Positions 35,313 to 45,665 of a stretch of DNA of 64,000 nt are shown in pieces. A model generated the notes under the pieces. The model did not search any database. It saw nothing but the letters and a program-made list of their open reading frames with translations, and had not been told where the DNA came from. Every line of letters begins with the position of its first letter. Position 1 is the first letter of the stretch. The stretch comes from Macrotis lagotis (taxonomy: Eukaryota > Chordata > Mammalia > Peramelemorphia > Peramelidae): assembly GCF_037893015.1 (NCBI RefSeq), contig NC_133658.1, positions 177,339,579 to 177,403,578 of the forward strand, read 5' to 3'. Position numbers and translations under genes: made by a program.

Positions 35313-35794
35313 TACAGGTTGTAAATAAGAAGAATCAGGTTGAGGTATCCCTGGATTATAAATATTGGCACAAGTTCCCCTTGTAGCAGGCAGAATATCC
35401 AAAGGGTGAAATGCACCATATGCACATTTGTGCATATAGACACACATATACATATATAAAGATTACCTGCCCATAGACTGCACAGTTTTAGCTTTTTTTA
35501 AAAAATGGATTTTTTTCCTAAGTAGAGTTATAGATAGAAATTTTAAAACTCATAAAAAGAGGCAAGTGGGAAAGTAAGAAATAGTCTAGTCAATAAACTT
35601 GTTACACATTAGTTGTATGATAGGTGCTAGGCTCAGGTATCCTGTTCTGGGACACTGTGTAAGATCATTGAATATTCACTGCACAATCAACACATTCTCG
35701 GGCATTTGGTCATCCAAAAGAGTCAACTTGTAATTTTTTTCTTCTCCATCACTTTGAAATAAATTTATTTCTTAAGTCTTCCAAGGTTGGAATG

Positions 35795-36045
35795 GAATAA
35801 AACCAGCATTTATATAGTGCCCATGATATAGCACTCAACAAATATTATCTCATTTGATCTTGACAACAACCCTGGGAGGTAGGTGTCATTATTATCCCCC
35901 ATTTTATAGATAAGGAAACTGAAGCAAACAGAGGTTAATTGACTTGCCCAGGGTCCTGAAACTAGTAAATTTTTGAGACTGGATTTAAACAAAGAATTCT
36001 TCCTAACCTCACTGTTCTGTCCACTGTGTCCTCTAGCTGCCCGTA
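35795..36045 (-). repeat. MIR/THER1-type CORE-SINE, near full length
   Basis: Minus orientation: 'cagcatttatatagtgccca', 'tcttgacaacaaccctggga', 'agataaggaaactgaagcaa', 'tgacttgcccagggtcctga' and 'tgttctgtccactgtgtcct'. It accounts for ORFs at 35810-36118 and 35973-36155. Confidence 0.8.
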
Positions 36046-36339
36046 AAATTAAGGTTTTTATTTTTTTAACTTTAAATTCTAAACCATTTTGGAAAATTAC
36101 ATTGGAATCTAAGCTCAAATTTTATTGCTTTTTTCCCTCATTTACAATTCCTTGAAAATTCAGCTATTAAGTCTAGTTTGTCCGGATTATAAAATTATGA
36201 AAACATTCTTAAAATTTTCCCTTTCCCTTGAGGAGTAGAAGACTACAGAGCTATTTATCATCCTGGCAAGTTTTCTCCTTGTCCTAATTTTAAACACTCC
36301 CAAATACAATTTCTTTTAAAGCTATCTTTATATTGTTTT

Positions 36340-36500
36340 CCACAAAATTAAGCATGAAACATTTAGATGGTTATATGCATAATCATTTCCACCAATAATT
36401 AGCAATGTAACAGCCTCCTGAGAAACAAACTAGTGTAATAGCTCACCACCATGATGACCTCTGCAGCAAAGAAAATACATTTTTTTCTTTGAGATCATGT
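36340..36500. other. Repeat-free AT-rich segment, possible conserved element
   Basis: No SINE/LINE signature. It contains homeobox/POU-like words (tatgcataatcatt, ataattagcaat). Flanking DNA is ordinary intron. Function is only a possibility. Confidence 0.25.
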
Positions 36501-36934
36501 TTATCTAATGATATTGTAAGCCCAGAACAGGAATTTCTGAATGTTGAAAAAGCTGACATTCATTTTATAATGTTGTCCCTATATATAAAATGAGACCTGC
36601 TTTATTCTCTTGCCTATCACAGATCTTTACTTAAAACAGGAAATTCACAAAGAGATAATCTTTCATTTATATAGTAGCTTATGCTTTTCAAAGACAACAA
36701 TTATCTCATTTAAGTAAAAGTCAAAGAATACAGTAAAGAAAGGAAAATAGGCCACATTAGAATGGGATGTGACTTTTGTTTCATGAATGCCTTTAGGATA
36801 TTAAAAAAATATCTATTGTAGTTCAGGCTGCTCAAGTTCCAGACTTCCATGAGATGATTTCAGTCTCAGTGCTGGGGTAACTGAAGTTACTTGATTCTCT
36901 TAACTCACCCGATTGGGAAGAAACCTCTCAAAAG

Positions 36935-37240
36935 CAAAAGGTGCTTGATATAATAGAAAGTTCCCTGACATTCAACAGACCTGGCTCTGCCACTTATGAG
37001 TTATGTGACCTTAGACAAGTTTTTTTGACCTCTCTGGGTCTCAGTTTCTTCACAAGGAAAATGTTTTAAATGCTCTTTGCAGTTCCCTCTAACTAAAGTG
37101 TTCTATTATTCTGTAAGTTCTGGTTTGGGAATCCATAGACCTGTCTCTACCACTTACTAGGTTTGTGATCTTGAATAATCTGCTTAATTTTAAGTTTCAG
37201 TTCTCCTTCTGTAATAATAAAAATTTTAAAAGATTTAAAG
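36935..37240 (+). repeat. Two MIR-like CORE-SINEs in tandem
   Basis: 36935-37115 has 'tgccacttatgagttatgtg', 'gaccttagacaagttttttt' and 'ggtctcagtttcttcacaag'. A second, weaker copy, 37116-37240, has 'taccacttactaggtttgtg'. Both are in plus orientation. Confidence 0.65.
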
Positions 37241-37869
37241 TACCTAAATCACAGCCTTTTTAGAGAACTGAATTATGAGAATTTTCAAGTTCTTCTGTAT
37301 TAACAAAAGTTTTAATACTTATATTGTATCTAAGTCACAGAATTTATGAGAAATCTTTTGTGAACCTTTGAAAACTAAACAATAGGGAATTACTTTATGA
37401 GAATAATTACGATAATAGTTGTGAAAATTGTATGATTCTAACAGAGAAAATGAGTTACAGAAATGTAAATGAAGAGAAAGGAGGGAGGATATGTCTATCC
37501 CTTCTTTAAGTTTCTAATTGAGAAGAAGAAAAAATCCAACTGTCATTTGACATACCCTCTAGATTTGCAGGGGGAAGGGAGGAGGAAAGAAGATTTTATA
37601 GAGTTCAAAGGAGGATTGAAACATGAGGACTAAAAATTCTACAAGTAATGTCAGTACAGTAGAGAAAGAAAATTCCATAGTGAAATACTAAAGACACCAA
37701 GAGAAACAATTTTGGCAAGGAAGAAAAATGACAGTCTTCAAACAGAGACTAGATGATCACTTTCCAGATATGTTTTAGTGACTGAATAGTCTGAAGAGTT
37801 TAATGAGATGGACATGGATCACAACAGTCAATTTAGGATTTGTTTCTTTTTTTTTTAAAGTAGGTACAG

Positions 37870-38285
37870 AATGTGGAAGCAAGAGCAGTTTACAGAAGAG
37901 GAATATAAAAATATGCCATGGACCTGTAAAAATAGTGAAAGAATGGTAAATTCAGAATGAGCTGAGACTGGCAAGCAAAAGACAAAGAGAAGAGGATGTT
38001 TTGTTTTTGTTTTGTTTTTGTTGGACAAAAGAAAGGATAGGATAATTTCCTTGGGTGGATGGGATGATGATAACTGACAACAGAGAGAAGACAGAGCTGC
38101 TTGATTCCTTTGATCAATTAAAAGCACCTGAGGCAGGTGAATTGTTTGGTAACCTATTAAAAGAATGGGCACATGTGATTGCTAAGCTACTGTCAGTGAT
38201 AACTTTGAAGATCATAGAAAATGGAAGATTGTATTATCAAACTGTGTTAAATTTAAAAGGGGATGTTTTTCCAGGCTGGAAAATG
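37870..38285 (+). mobile_element. L3/CR1-like LINE fragment (5' to the RT core)
   Basis: The translation around 38150-38200 includes LKEWAHVIAKLLSVITLK, matching the CR1/L3 segment ahead of the reverse-transcriptase core (a 'xADVIAxPLSxIF' pattern). The 124-codon ORF at 38055-38429 is mostly this fragment. It may be the first half of the element that resumes at 39660. Confidence 0.55.
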
Positions 38286-38384
38286 TCACTGTGCAATTTA
38301 ATACTGGGCTTGTGTATCTATTTAAGTCTGCAGTTTTATTTCTGCCAAAGACAACTTTGGTATTTAAGTACAAATATTAAAACT

Positions 38385-38386
<2 letters not shown>

Positions 38387-38427
<41 letters not shown>
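38387..38427. repeat. (TA)n microsatellite
   Basis: About 20 uninterrupted AT units. Confidence 0.95.
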
Positions 38428-38429
<2 letters not shown>

Positions 38430-38807
38430 CATACAGTTTAGTAGGCTTCCTCTCTATACCTTCACTTGTTTCTGATTTTTTTTTCCCTTCCTCTATGTAT
38501 TGTGTGATAAGGTAATTCACATGGTGCATTTTTTGGTATACAACACTCACAATAATTGTTACATTTTTGTTGATGTGGACATTTAATATTCCATGTTTTT
38601 TCTAAAATTAATATATAATTTAAATCTTTATGGAATTAAAATATATTGCCAATATAATTCAGCCTTTGTAAGAAGTAGATTCTTTCATATAATTTAGTTT
38701 TAATGTAGTTATGGCATCTATTGGTGCTACAACCTTTACCTGATGACACACTAAGAGTGTGGACACAGTTATTTCAGGCAACAGAAATTACCAAAATGGA
38801 GGTGAGA

Positions 38808-38950
38808 GGGGCAGTTGTGTGGCGTAGTGAATAGAACACCCACCCTGAAGCCAGGAGTACCTGAGTTCAAATCTGACCTCAGACACTTAGGCCTTGGGCA
38901 AGCCACTTAACCCCATTTGCCTTGCAAAAACCTAAAAACAAAAAAACAAA
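38808..38950 (+). repeat. WSINE1-like tRNA-derived SINE
   Basis: Complete plus-strand copy from 'ggggcagttgtgtggcgtag' through 'ccttgggcaagccacttaac' to 'gccttgcaaaaacctaaaaa'. A perfect 15-bp target-site duplication aaaatggaggtgaga lies at 38793-38807 and 38951-38965. Confidence 0.92.
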
Positions 38951-39289
38951 AAAATGGAGGTGAGAAAGAAATCATTTTTTTGTATGTGTGTATTTGAAAA
39001 ACTGAACAGATTAGACTGGTACATATTTATTATTATAAGGCTAGAACATTTTGAATTTATGTAAAATTTTAAAATTAAATGAGCAGTTTTCATTCCCTGT
39101 TCTAAGAAAATTTTTTCTCCTTGTTCTTAAGTTCTTTTTTCTTTCATAGTTTTGCTTTCATTCCTTTCTCTTAATCCTTCTTTCTCTCCTTCCCCTCTCT
39201 CCCAGTGCTAGTTTAGAACAAATAGTTCAACTTTTGTCTTGAACACAGATTAAGCACTGGTGAGCAATGCTCTGTCTCTCAAATTCTCA

Positions 39290-39560
39290 AATATATTCTC
39301 TTAATATAAATAAAATTTGCTTTACCTTTTTGCTTAAAAGGGGGGGAATATCCAAATTTTCTCCCCCCTCAAATTTGTCATTCTCTAACAACAACAACAA
39401 CAAAAACAAGAAAAAGAAAGAGGTAAAGTAATATACTTCTATCTGCACCCTGAGTCAATCAGATCTCTATATGGAAGTAGATAATATTTTCATTATGAGT
39501 CCTTTGGAACTGTGATTGATTAGTCATTGTATTATTCAGAGTTCCAGTTTAATGTAACTG
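39290..39560 (-). repeat. L1 3' UTR fragment
   Basis: Minus orientation, related to 32480-32665: 'acttctatctgcaccctgag', 'tgagtcctttggaactgtga' and 'ttagtcattgtattattcag'. It includes a short (CAA)n run at 39390-39405. Confidence 0.5.
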
Positions 39561-39659
39561 TGATTCCTGGGAAATTCTAAAAGTATTCATTTTTAAAAAT
39601 AGAATAGATAATCTAAATAGTAATAGATATCTAAAAAAGAAGTAGTCACTAGAAAAAGC

Positions 39660-40850
39660 TAGTGAGTATGAATTTACGAAGAATGTCATGTCAGAAAAAC
39701 CTTAAGCTGCTAAGTATACCACTTACCAAGATTTTATCAAAACATTTGCTGAAGTGTTTCAATCCATTATTATGGAAAAGATGGACAAATGTAAACTAGA
39801 TGATTGATACAGTTAGTGGATCTGGATCTGGTTGAATGGCTGGATTCAAAGGGTAGTCATGAATGATTCAATGCCAATTTAGCAGGCAATCTCCACTGGA
39901 TTGCCCCTCAGAGATTTGTGCATGACTCTCTAATATTACAGTGAATTGGATAAAGGCAGAAGTGAAATGTTTACCAAGTTTGCAGATGACAGAAAGCTGG
40001 TTGGAAAACTCAACACATTAGCTAAACAGTATCTGAAAAAAATATTTATAAGCAAGAACATTGGGCTCAAAATCAGAAGAAAATCACGAGATAAATATAA
40101 ACTCAAATACTTTTTTTTTTTAACAAAATATACATTACAATTACCTTACAAATGTAAGATGGAGAGGCATAGTTAGCAATGTCTACAAAATCTCTGAATT
40201 TTAGTGAACTTCAATTTCAAAGTAGAAGTATGATGTGAAGGCCAAGAAAGCTATTATAACCTTGGTCTTAATTAAGGAAATCACAGTTCTTAAGAATAAG
40301 GAGGAGACACTTTGCCCTGGTCAGACCATGTCTGTATTATTGTGTTTCATGCATCACAATTTAGGAAGTTACATTATAAACTAGAGAATATCTAGAGGAA
40401 GGCAATCAAAATGGTAAGTGGTCTTTTATTCTATGCCATATGAACAAAGCTTTAATGGATTACGGATGTTTAACCCAAAGAAGAAAAGGTTTGGAGTGAC
40501 ATGATGGCTTTCTTCAAGTATCTGAAAGGCTGAACTGTGGGGAAAGGTTTAGATTTGTTCAGTTTGCCTGACAGAGGACAGAAACAGGAGCAGTGGGTGG
40601 AAGTTTCAATGAGTCAAATTTAGCTTGATGTCAGGAAAACTTCCTAACAATTAGATCTTTCCAAAAGTGGATTGAGCTTCCGAGAGAGGTGGATAGGTTC
40701 CTTTTTCTTGGAGGTCTTCCAGCAGACTGGAAATGGCTGACTATTTTGTCAAGAATATTATAGAAGGATTTCTTTTTGGAATTTGCATTGAATTAAAAAG
40801 ACCCTGAAATTCTTTCCATCCCTAGAATTACATGATTCCATTTTATAACC
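39660..40850 (+). mobile_element. L3/CR1-like LINE fragment (reverse transcriptase to 3' part)
   Basis: The translation at 39946-40030 includes MFTKFADDRKLVGKL, which carries the FADD catalytic box of a CR1/L3 reverse transcriptase. Further on, 'ctttgccctggtcagaccat', 'agaatatctagaggaaggca', 'gatggctttcttcaagtatc' and 'gatgtcaggaaaacttccta' follow the CR1 order. Only short open stretches remain. It is an inactive copy, about 1.2 kb of the ancestral element. Confidence 0.75.
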
Positions 40851-41629
40851 TGCCAAATGCTATGCAATGCATCTTATAATAATTATTATATTATGTAGCC
40901 ATGTCTAGTTGTAGAATGTTATACACAAATATTTATATCATTGAAACCCTACGTTATCTCACCAATCCTAGGTCTGAGGCTGCTTTGATTTAAGTAGAAG
41001 GATCTTTTTATGTAGAGTTTATGGTCATGTGTCCATAATTAATTTTTTAAATGAAGTCTATTTTTCAAAATTTTTCAAACAAAGATAATTTCAGAAAGTT
41101 AATGGATAGATTCCTAGCTATCATAAATTGCTTTAAAGTTATTTCATTTATATCAGCTCTTTGCTCACTTCAAGCTGAAACTAAACATAATAAATGGGTC
41201 TCAGATCAAAATTTTACCTATAAATTTCATCCAGGGTATTCAGGTTAATTAAAAGTAATTAGTAAATCACTTTTCCTAGTCAATCTTTCCTTTCCTAAAT
41301 TTAGACAAGCAAGGTATTAAAACAATGATGAGTGCTATGATCTGATATTCAACTCTATAGTCAACAATCTGAGCTAGATGATTTTCTTTGCCTTTTTTTT
41401 CCTCTATCTGGAGCTGCACTGAAAGTTCTTGGGATTTTTCTGATTTTGGACATTTGGACATTTTCAGGAGAAGTATGTTAATTTCTGACGCAAAATTTGT
41501 AACTTGGAGACTTTTGTACTGACATTTTTGAAAATCTGAGCGAATCATCTTTGAGGCAGTATTAGTTGACATGGCAATGCTTGGTATGCATATTGATAAT
41601 ATTAGGATATGTGAGAGAAGAAAGCTTGG

Positions 41630-41810
41630 TGTAACAAAAAGAATATTGGGTTTGGTGTCAGAGGAACTGAATGTGATTTATAATAAATCTATTATGTATG
41701 ATTGCCTCTATGGTCATAAAAATATTACTAAACTTCTTTGGACCTCTGTTTCCTCATCTATTCAGTGAGGGGATTGTACTAGATAGTCTTTAGTTTCCCA
41801 TTCCACTTTA
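41630..41810 (+). repeat. MIR/THER-type CORE-SINE
   Basis: Plus orientation: 'gtgtcagaggaactgaatgt', 'tggacctctgtttcctcatc', 'ctattcagtgaggggattgt' and 'actagatagtctttagtttc'. Confidence 0.6.
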
Positions 41811-42044
41811 AGCATCTGCGAAATTAACTTTAGGCTCATATGCTTTATGACCAGAAGTTCTTTTGTTTCCTTTAAGGTATATTTTATTCCTTTAAGTTTT
41901 TGTTTTAATTGATTTCTTTTAGCTTTATCTTTCCACACCCCCAACCCAAAAGCCATTTCTTTTTATAAGTTCTGTATTTTATTTTATTTTTTGCTTTTAA
42001 GTTTCTGCAGTAATCTTTGGTTGAAGTCATTCAAGTTCTGAAAA

Positions 42045-42325
42045 AGTAAAAGTTCTACCCATCTTTCAAACATCAATTTAAGTCCCACATATCAAATGAA
42101 GCCTTTCTGGTGATGCCTGTCTTCATTTCTGTCCTTATTCTCTAAACTCTAAATCTATACAGCTCAACAGAACATTTGTAACATTCTGGTATTGCTTTAT
42201 GTTTCAATAAGAAATTATGTTTCTTGAAGGCAAGTACTTTATCTTTGAATTCTTTTGTGTGTCTCATAACAACATACATAATATCAGCTGAATAGTATAT
42301 ACTCTCTAAATGCTTGCTGATGAGC
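42045..42325 (+). repeat. LINE-2 3' end
   Basis: Plus orientation L2 3' UTR: 'gttctacccatctttcaaac', 'tgaagcctttctggtgatgc', 'ttcttgaaggcaagtacttt' and 'actctctaaatgcttgctga'. Confidence 0.65.
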
Positions 42326-43522
42326 TAATTAGAATTAGGAATTACTCATTGGTCCTAGGCTGTACAATATGTGGCAAAAACAGAATTTTGTTAGGAGTTA
42401 TATATCCTTTACTCCTTGGCTGCTATTCTGAAAAGATAAATTTTCTTTCCTCAAATATTTGAGTGCTGTATAGAAAGAATTGTTCATATATTGGACAGTA
42501 AAGATACAGAAGGGCAGTATTTTTCCCCTTATAAATTATAAATCCATGTTGTACATTTACTTAGATGAGAAGATATAGTAGATCCGAAGTAATATATGCT
42601 GACTTCTCTTTAGATCAATATTCTCACTACAGATGAGCAACTTTGTAAAAGTTTTGTTTACAAGGTATTTTATAGAAACATTTCAGGACAAAGTATGAAG
42701 CCAGTTTGGACTTAATTACAGCACCTTGCTCACTCATGTTTCCTACATATACATATACATGAATATATCTCCTTTTGTATCCTCCACCAGTATACATTCT
42801 TCCCTATAATTCTAAGTATATTTGAGAAAGAGAGTGTGTGTGAACTATCAGGAAAATATTTTTTACTACTTTGCTACTGTCTTCAGAAAGTATTTAGGCA
42901 GCCAGTTGTCTAATATATTTATCAAAAACATGAAACAAATTACCTGGCTTGGTGTCATGGGAAATCAGAATAAATTTTGGGCTTTCAGCTTACTTATCAT
43001 CATTACCTTCCATACTAGCATTAATATGTAAGAAACATTCATTCACAAAAGTACTTAAGTATATTCACCTACTTGTAATCAATAGTATATAGTATGACCC
43101 CCGGCAAAAGAAGTAAGGATAAATTTTCTTTACTGGTTCTCTAGTAGCAATTATTTTTAACACAGGTTTTTACCTATGGAAGAAATTGTCAATTTTGTCC
43201 TTCATCTTTAGATAGGAAACTCAATTTTGCTTCAAAAAAACCCAGAACAAAACAGAAATAACCCTAAAGACCCCTAACTAAAAAAAATGCATCCCTCATA
43301 GGGTAATTGGTATATATTTTAAAGTTGAAGTCTTACCAGAGAAATGTGGCTTGCTAGTGTCTCACTGGGGCTTCTGTTAAGTTTAGTCTTTATGAGGTAT
43401 GCTTCACAAATGAACAAAAGCCACATATTGTAAACTGTGTTTTACTTGGCCCTATATCAATAATGTCTCATCATTCTCATTTCCTCCCCTAAATAGTTGT
43501 ATAACACTGAATGGAAACTCAC

Positions 43523-43787
43523 CATATTCTGGCTGTTCTTTGGTTTCAAAAGTCCGATGGCTTGGGGCATGGCGATCCCATTCCCTGGGGGGGTTGAGGA
43601 AGTTGCTATCTTCTGTAGTGCTATCAAACTTGTAGTCTTGGTCACCACTGTTTACCCTTGTCAAGGTGGAAGACCTCTGCCACCAATTACGCCAATCAGG
43701 TGATGGGATTGGCCAGCTGGGCTTGTTTTCTGGGTGCAAGTCTTTCTCTGACTCTGTGTCTGGACCATCAACAACCTCTATGGTAAC
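43523..43787 (-). CDS. ISM1: Isthmin 1, exon before the TSR
   Basis: A 265-base exon (presumably exon 3) with a tcccccag acceptor in phase 0 and gtgagt donor in phase 1. It encodes [20 protein letters not shown] and [20 protein letters not shown], then [20 protein letters not shown] and [11 protein letters not shown]. This matches the acidic, largely disordered part of isthmin ahead of the thrombospondin repeat. The aromatic NWWQRS and PDWR motifs are conserved with the human protein as I recall it. The reading frame is intact, including a run of six C. Upstream isthmin sequence (signal peptide and about 126 residues, exons 1-2) is not in the window. Confidence 0.96.
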
Positions 43788-43859
43788 CTGGGGGATTCAA
43801 AGCATGCAGAGAGTGAGGGTTCATTATCCCAACTCACATCTCTAGGGAGTGAGGGTCTA

Positions 43860-44030
43860 TTGTAGTGGGAGGAACAACAAATGGGGAATCAAGAGAGACT
43901 TAGGCCTTAGCCTTATCTCCTAGATGGTTGAACTTGGGCAAATCACAATCATTTAAGACCTCAGTTTCCTCACTTGTATAATAAGGAATTAAGCCTCTAA
44001 AGTCCCCTGGTAGTAAAAAATTCGGTTTCT
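43860..44030 (+). repeat. MIR
   Basis: Plus orientation: 'ggttgaacttgggcaaatca', 'gacctcagtttcctcacttg' and 'aagcctctaaagtcccctgg'. Confidence 0.65.
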
Positions 44031-44279
44031 ATATTTTAAAACTTGATATTGAAGAGGGAAATAATGAAAACCTCATTCCTAATGAGAGCAGTCTAACATT
44101 AAGGCTATTAGATTCAAAGGCATATAAAGATGGGTAGATCTTGGTTTCATTATTGATGAAATTCAGAACTTGATGGAAGTTGAAGTATGGAGCTAATCCA
44201 GAATGAAGTAATCTATAATACTGGGAACCCTTGCTATGGGACCCTGAAAATTCCTGGGCATTGCTATCTGCTCTGCCTA

Positions 44280-44465
44280 AAGATCCCTACTCCTTCCTTA
44301 CTCTAAGGAATCTGACACCTTTCTATCCCCATTTCAGTCGAACTCTTTTATATGCTGTTTGTTCCCCTCCCCCAAATAAAATATGAGCCCCCTGAGAGCA
44401 GGGATTGTATCACTTTTCTGTTTCTATCCCCAAGGACACACAGCAAGCACTTAATATTTTCTTTT
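44280..44465 (+). repeat. LINE-2 3' end
   Basis: Plus orientation: 'aatatgagccccctgagagc', 'agggattgtatcacttttct' and 'cagcaagcacttaatatttt' follow the L2 3' UTR pattern. Confidence 0.65.
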
Positions 44466-45499
44466 CTTTTTCATTCATTCATATTGAATAGCAGGCAATT
44501 CAGGTCCCCATACCACCTATAGACTCTGTTTAGCCCCAGTGGTAGAATACAAATGTACAGGGTTACTGATCTCTGGTCTAACAAAGATTTACAACTACAA
44601 GACCCAGGGAGTTTGAGATCTGGGCGAAATTCCATAGGTGTTCAGGACTTCTTGGTGATGGCTCTTGTTCTCCCTGCAGTTAAAGCTCATCACAGATTAG
44701 TGATGCCAAATTCCAGAACAAAGCCCCTGAAGCAGGGCAGGTAGAAGAAGTGCCAAGGTTAGAATCTGCCCACAAGTTAAAGCTTCTGCATTTTTAAGCC
44801 CACTCTGCCACAGCCACAGGCTGACAGAATGGAGTTTCTTGGCTCTGAGAGACAATCAGCTTAGTGAGGCTTATTCAAAAGACTTGTCGGGCTTCTTTGG
44901 ACATCACACAGCTCTTGCAACATCACTCTGGATGAGTTATGTGTAAATGAATAAGAAACACGCACTCCAAAATAATAAGGGAAAGCTGTGCTAGGCAGAT
45001 GCCTTTTCGGTTTTGCTCTAACCCGATATTTGAGGAGGGACTGGAGATGTACTGCCAAATCAAACTAGTATTTGCCCATCTAAGACAGAAACAACCCCTT
45101 TCTTTTCTATTAGGAAGAGGGAAATGTGTTGACTGGAATAGACTTTATATTGCTTACTTTGAAATTCCCAGTTAAATTATTCAGATGGGCTAGTTTTGTT
45201 CCTTGCCTCTAAGAAATGCATAAGGCCTTTCACCAAGTGAGAAACTGTGGGTTTCCTGGGACCTGGGAGATAAAATGTCTCCTTAGTTCTTCATTCTCCA
45301 AAAGTCTTCTTACCTTGGAAAATCTTTCTGTCACTGAGGTTCCATCTTCTGTCTATCAAGTCCCTTCCAGAACCTTCATTTTTTAGGAATTGCCAAGGCT
45401 AGCCCCATGATCACTCTTTCATTTCCCCTTCTAGCTCCCTTTTGACTCTCTTCATTTTTCCCCCTATGATTCTGCACAAATGCCTTCTCTCTTTTCTCC

Positions 45500-45665
45500 C
45501 TTTTCCTTTTTTTTTCTTTAGGTTTTGGCAAGGCAATGGGGTTAAGTGGCTTGCCCAAGGCCACACAGCTAGGTAATTATTAAGTGTCTGAGGCCGGATT
45601 TGAACTCAGGTACTCCTGACTCCAGAGCCAGTGCTCTATCCACTGTGCACCTGTCCACCCCTCTC
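45500..45665 (-). repeat. WSINE1-like tRNA-derived SINE
   Basis: Complete minus-strand copy: 'taggttttggcaaggcaatg', 'gcttgcccaaggccacacag', 'aggccggatttgaactcagg' and 'ctctatccactgtgcacctg'. Pyrimidine-rich flanks (ctctcttttctcccttttcc / ctctcttttccttttc) look like a duplicated target. A 62-codon ORF overlapping it is incidental. Confidence 0.85.

Larger units (their letters stand above)
33716..43522 (-). other. ISM1: ISM1 intron 3
   Basis: 9.8-kb intron with donor gtgagt at 43522 and acceptor ccag at 33716. Stretches 34180-34790, 35315-35790, 36050-36930, 37245-37865, 40855-41625 and 42330-43450 contain no recognised gene or repeat. Small ORFs there (for example 41276-41572) show no known motif. 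Confidence 0.85.

Noticed and set aside
41276-41572. 98-codon minus-strand ORF in intron 3
   Set aside because: No motif, no splice or promoter context; length compatible with chance in AT-rich DNA.
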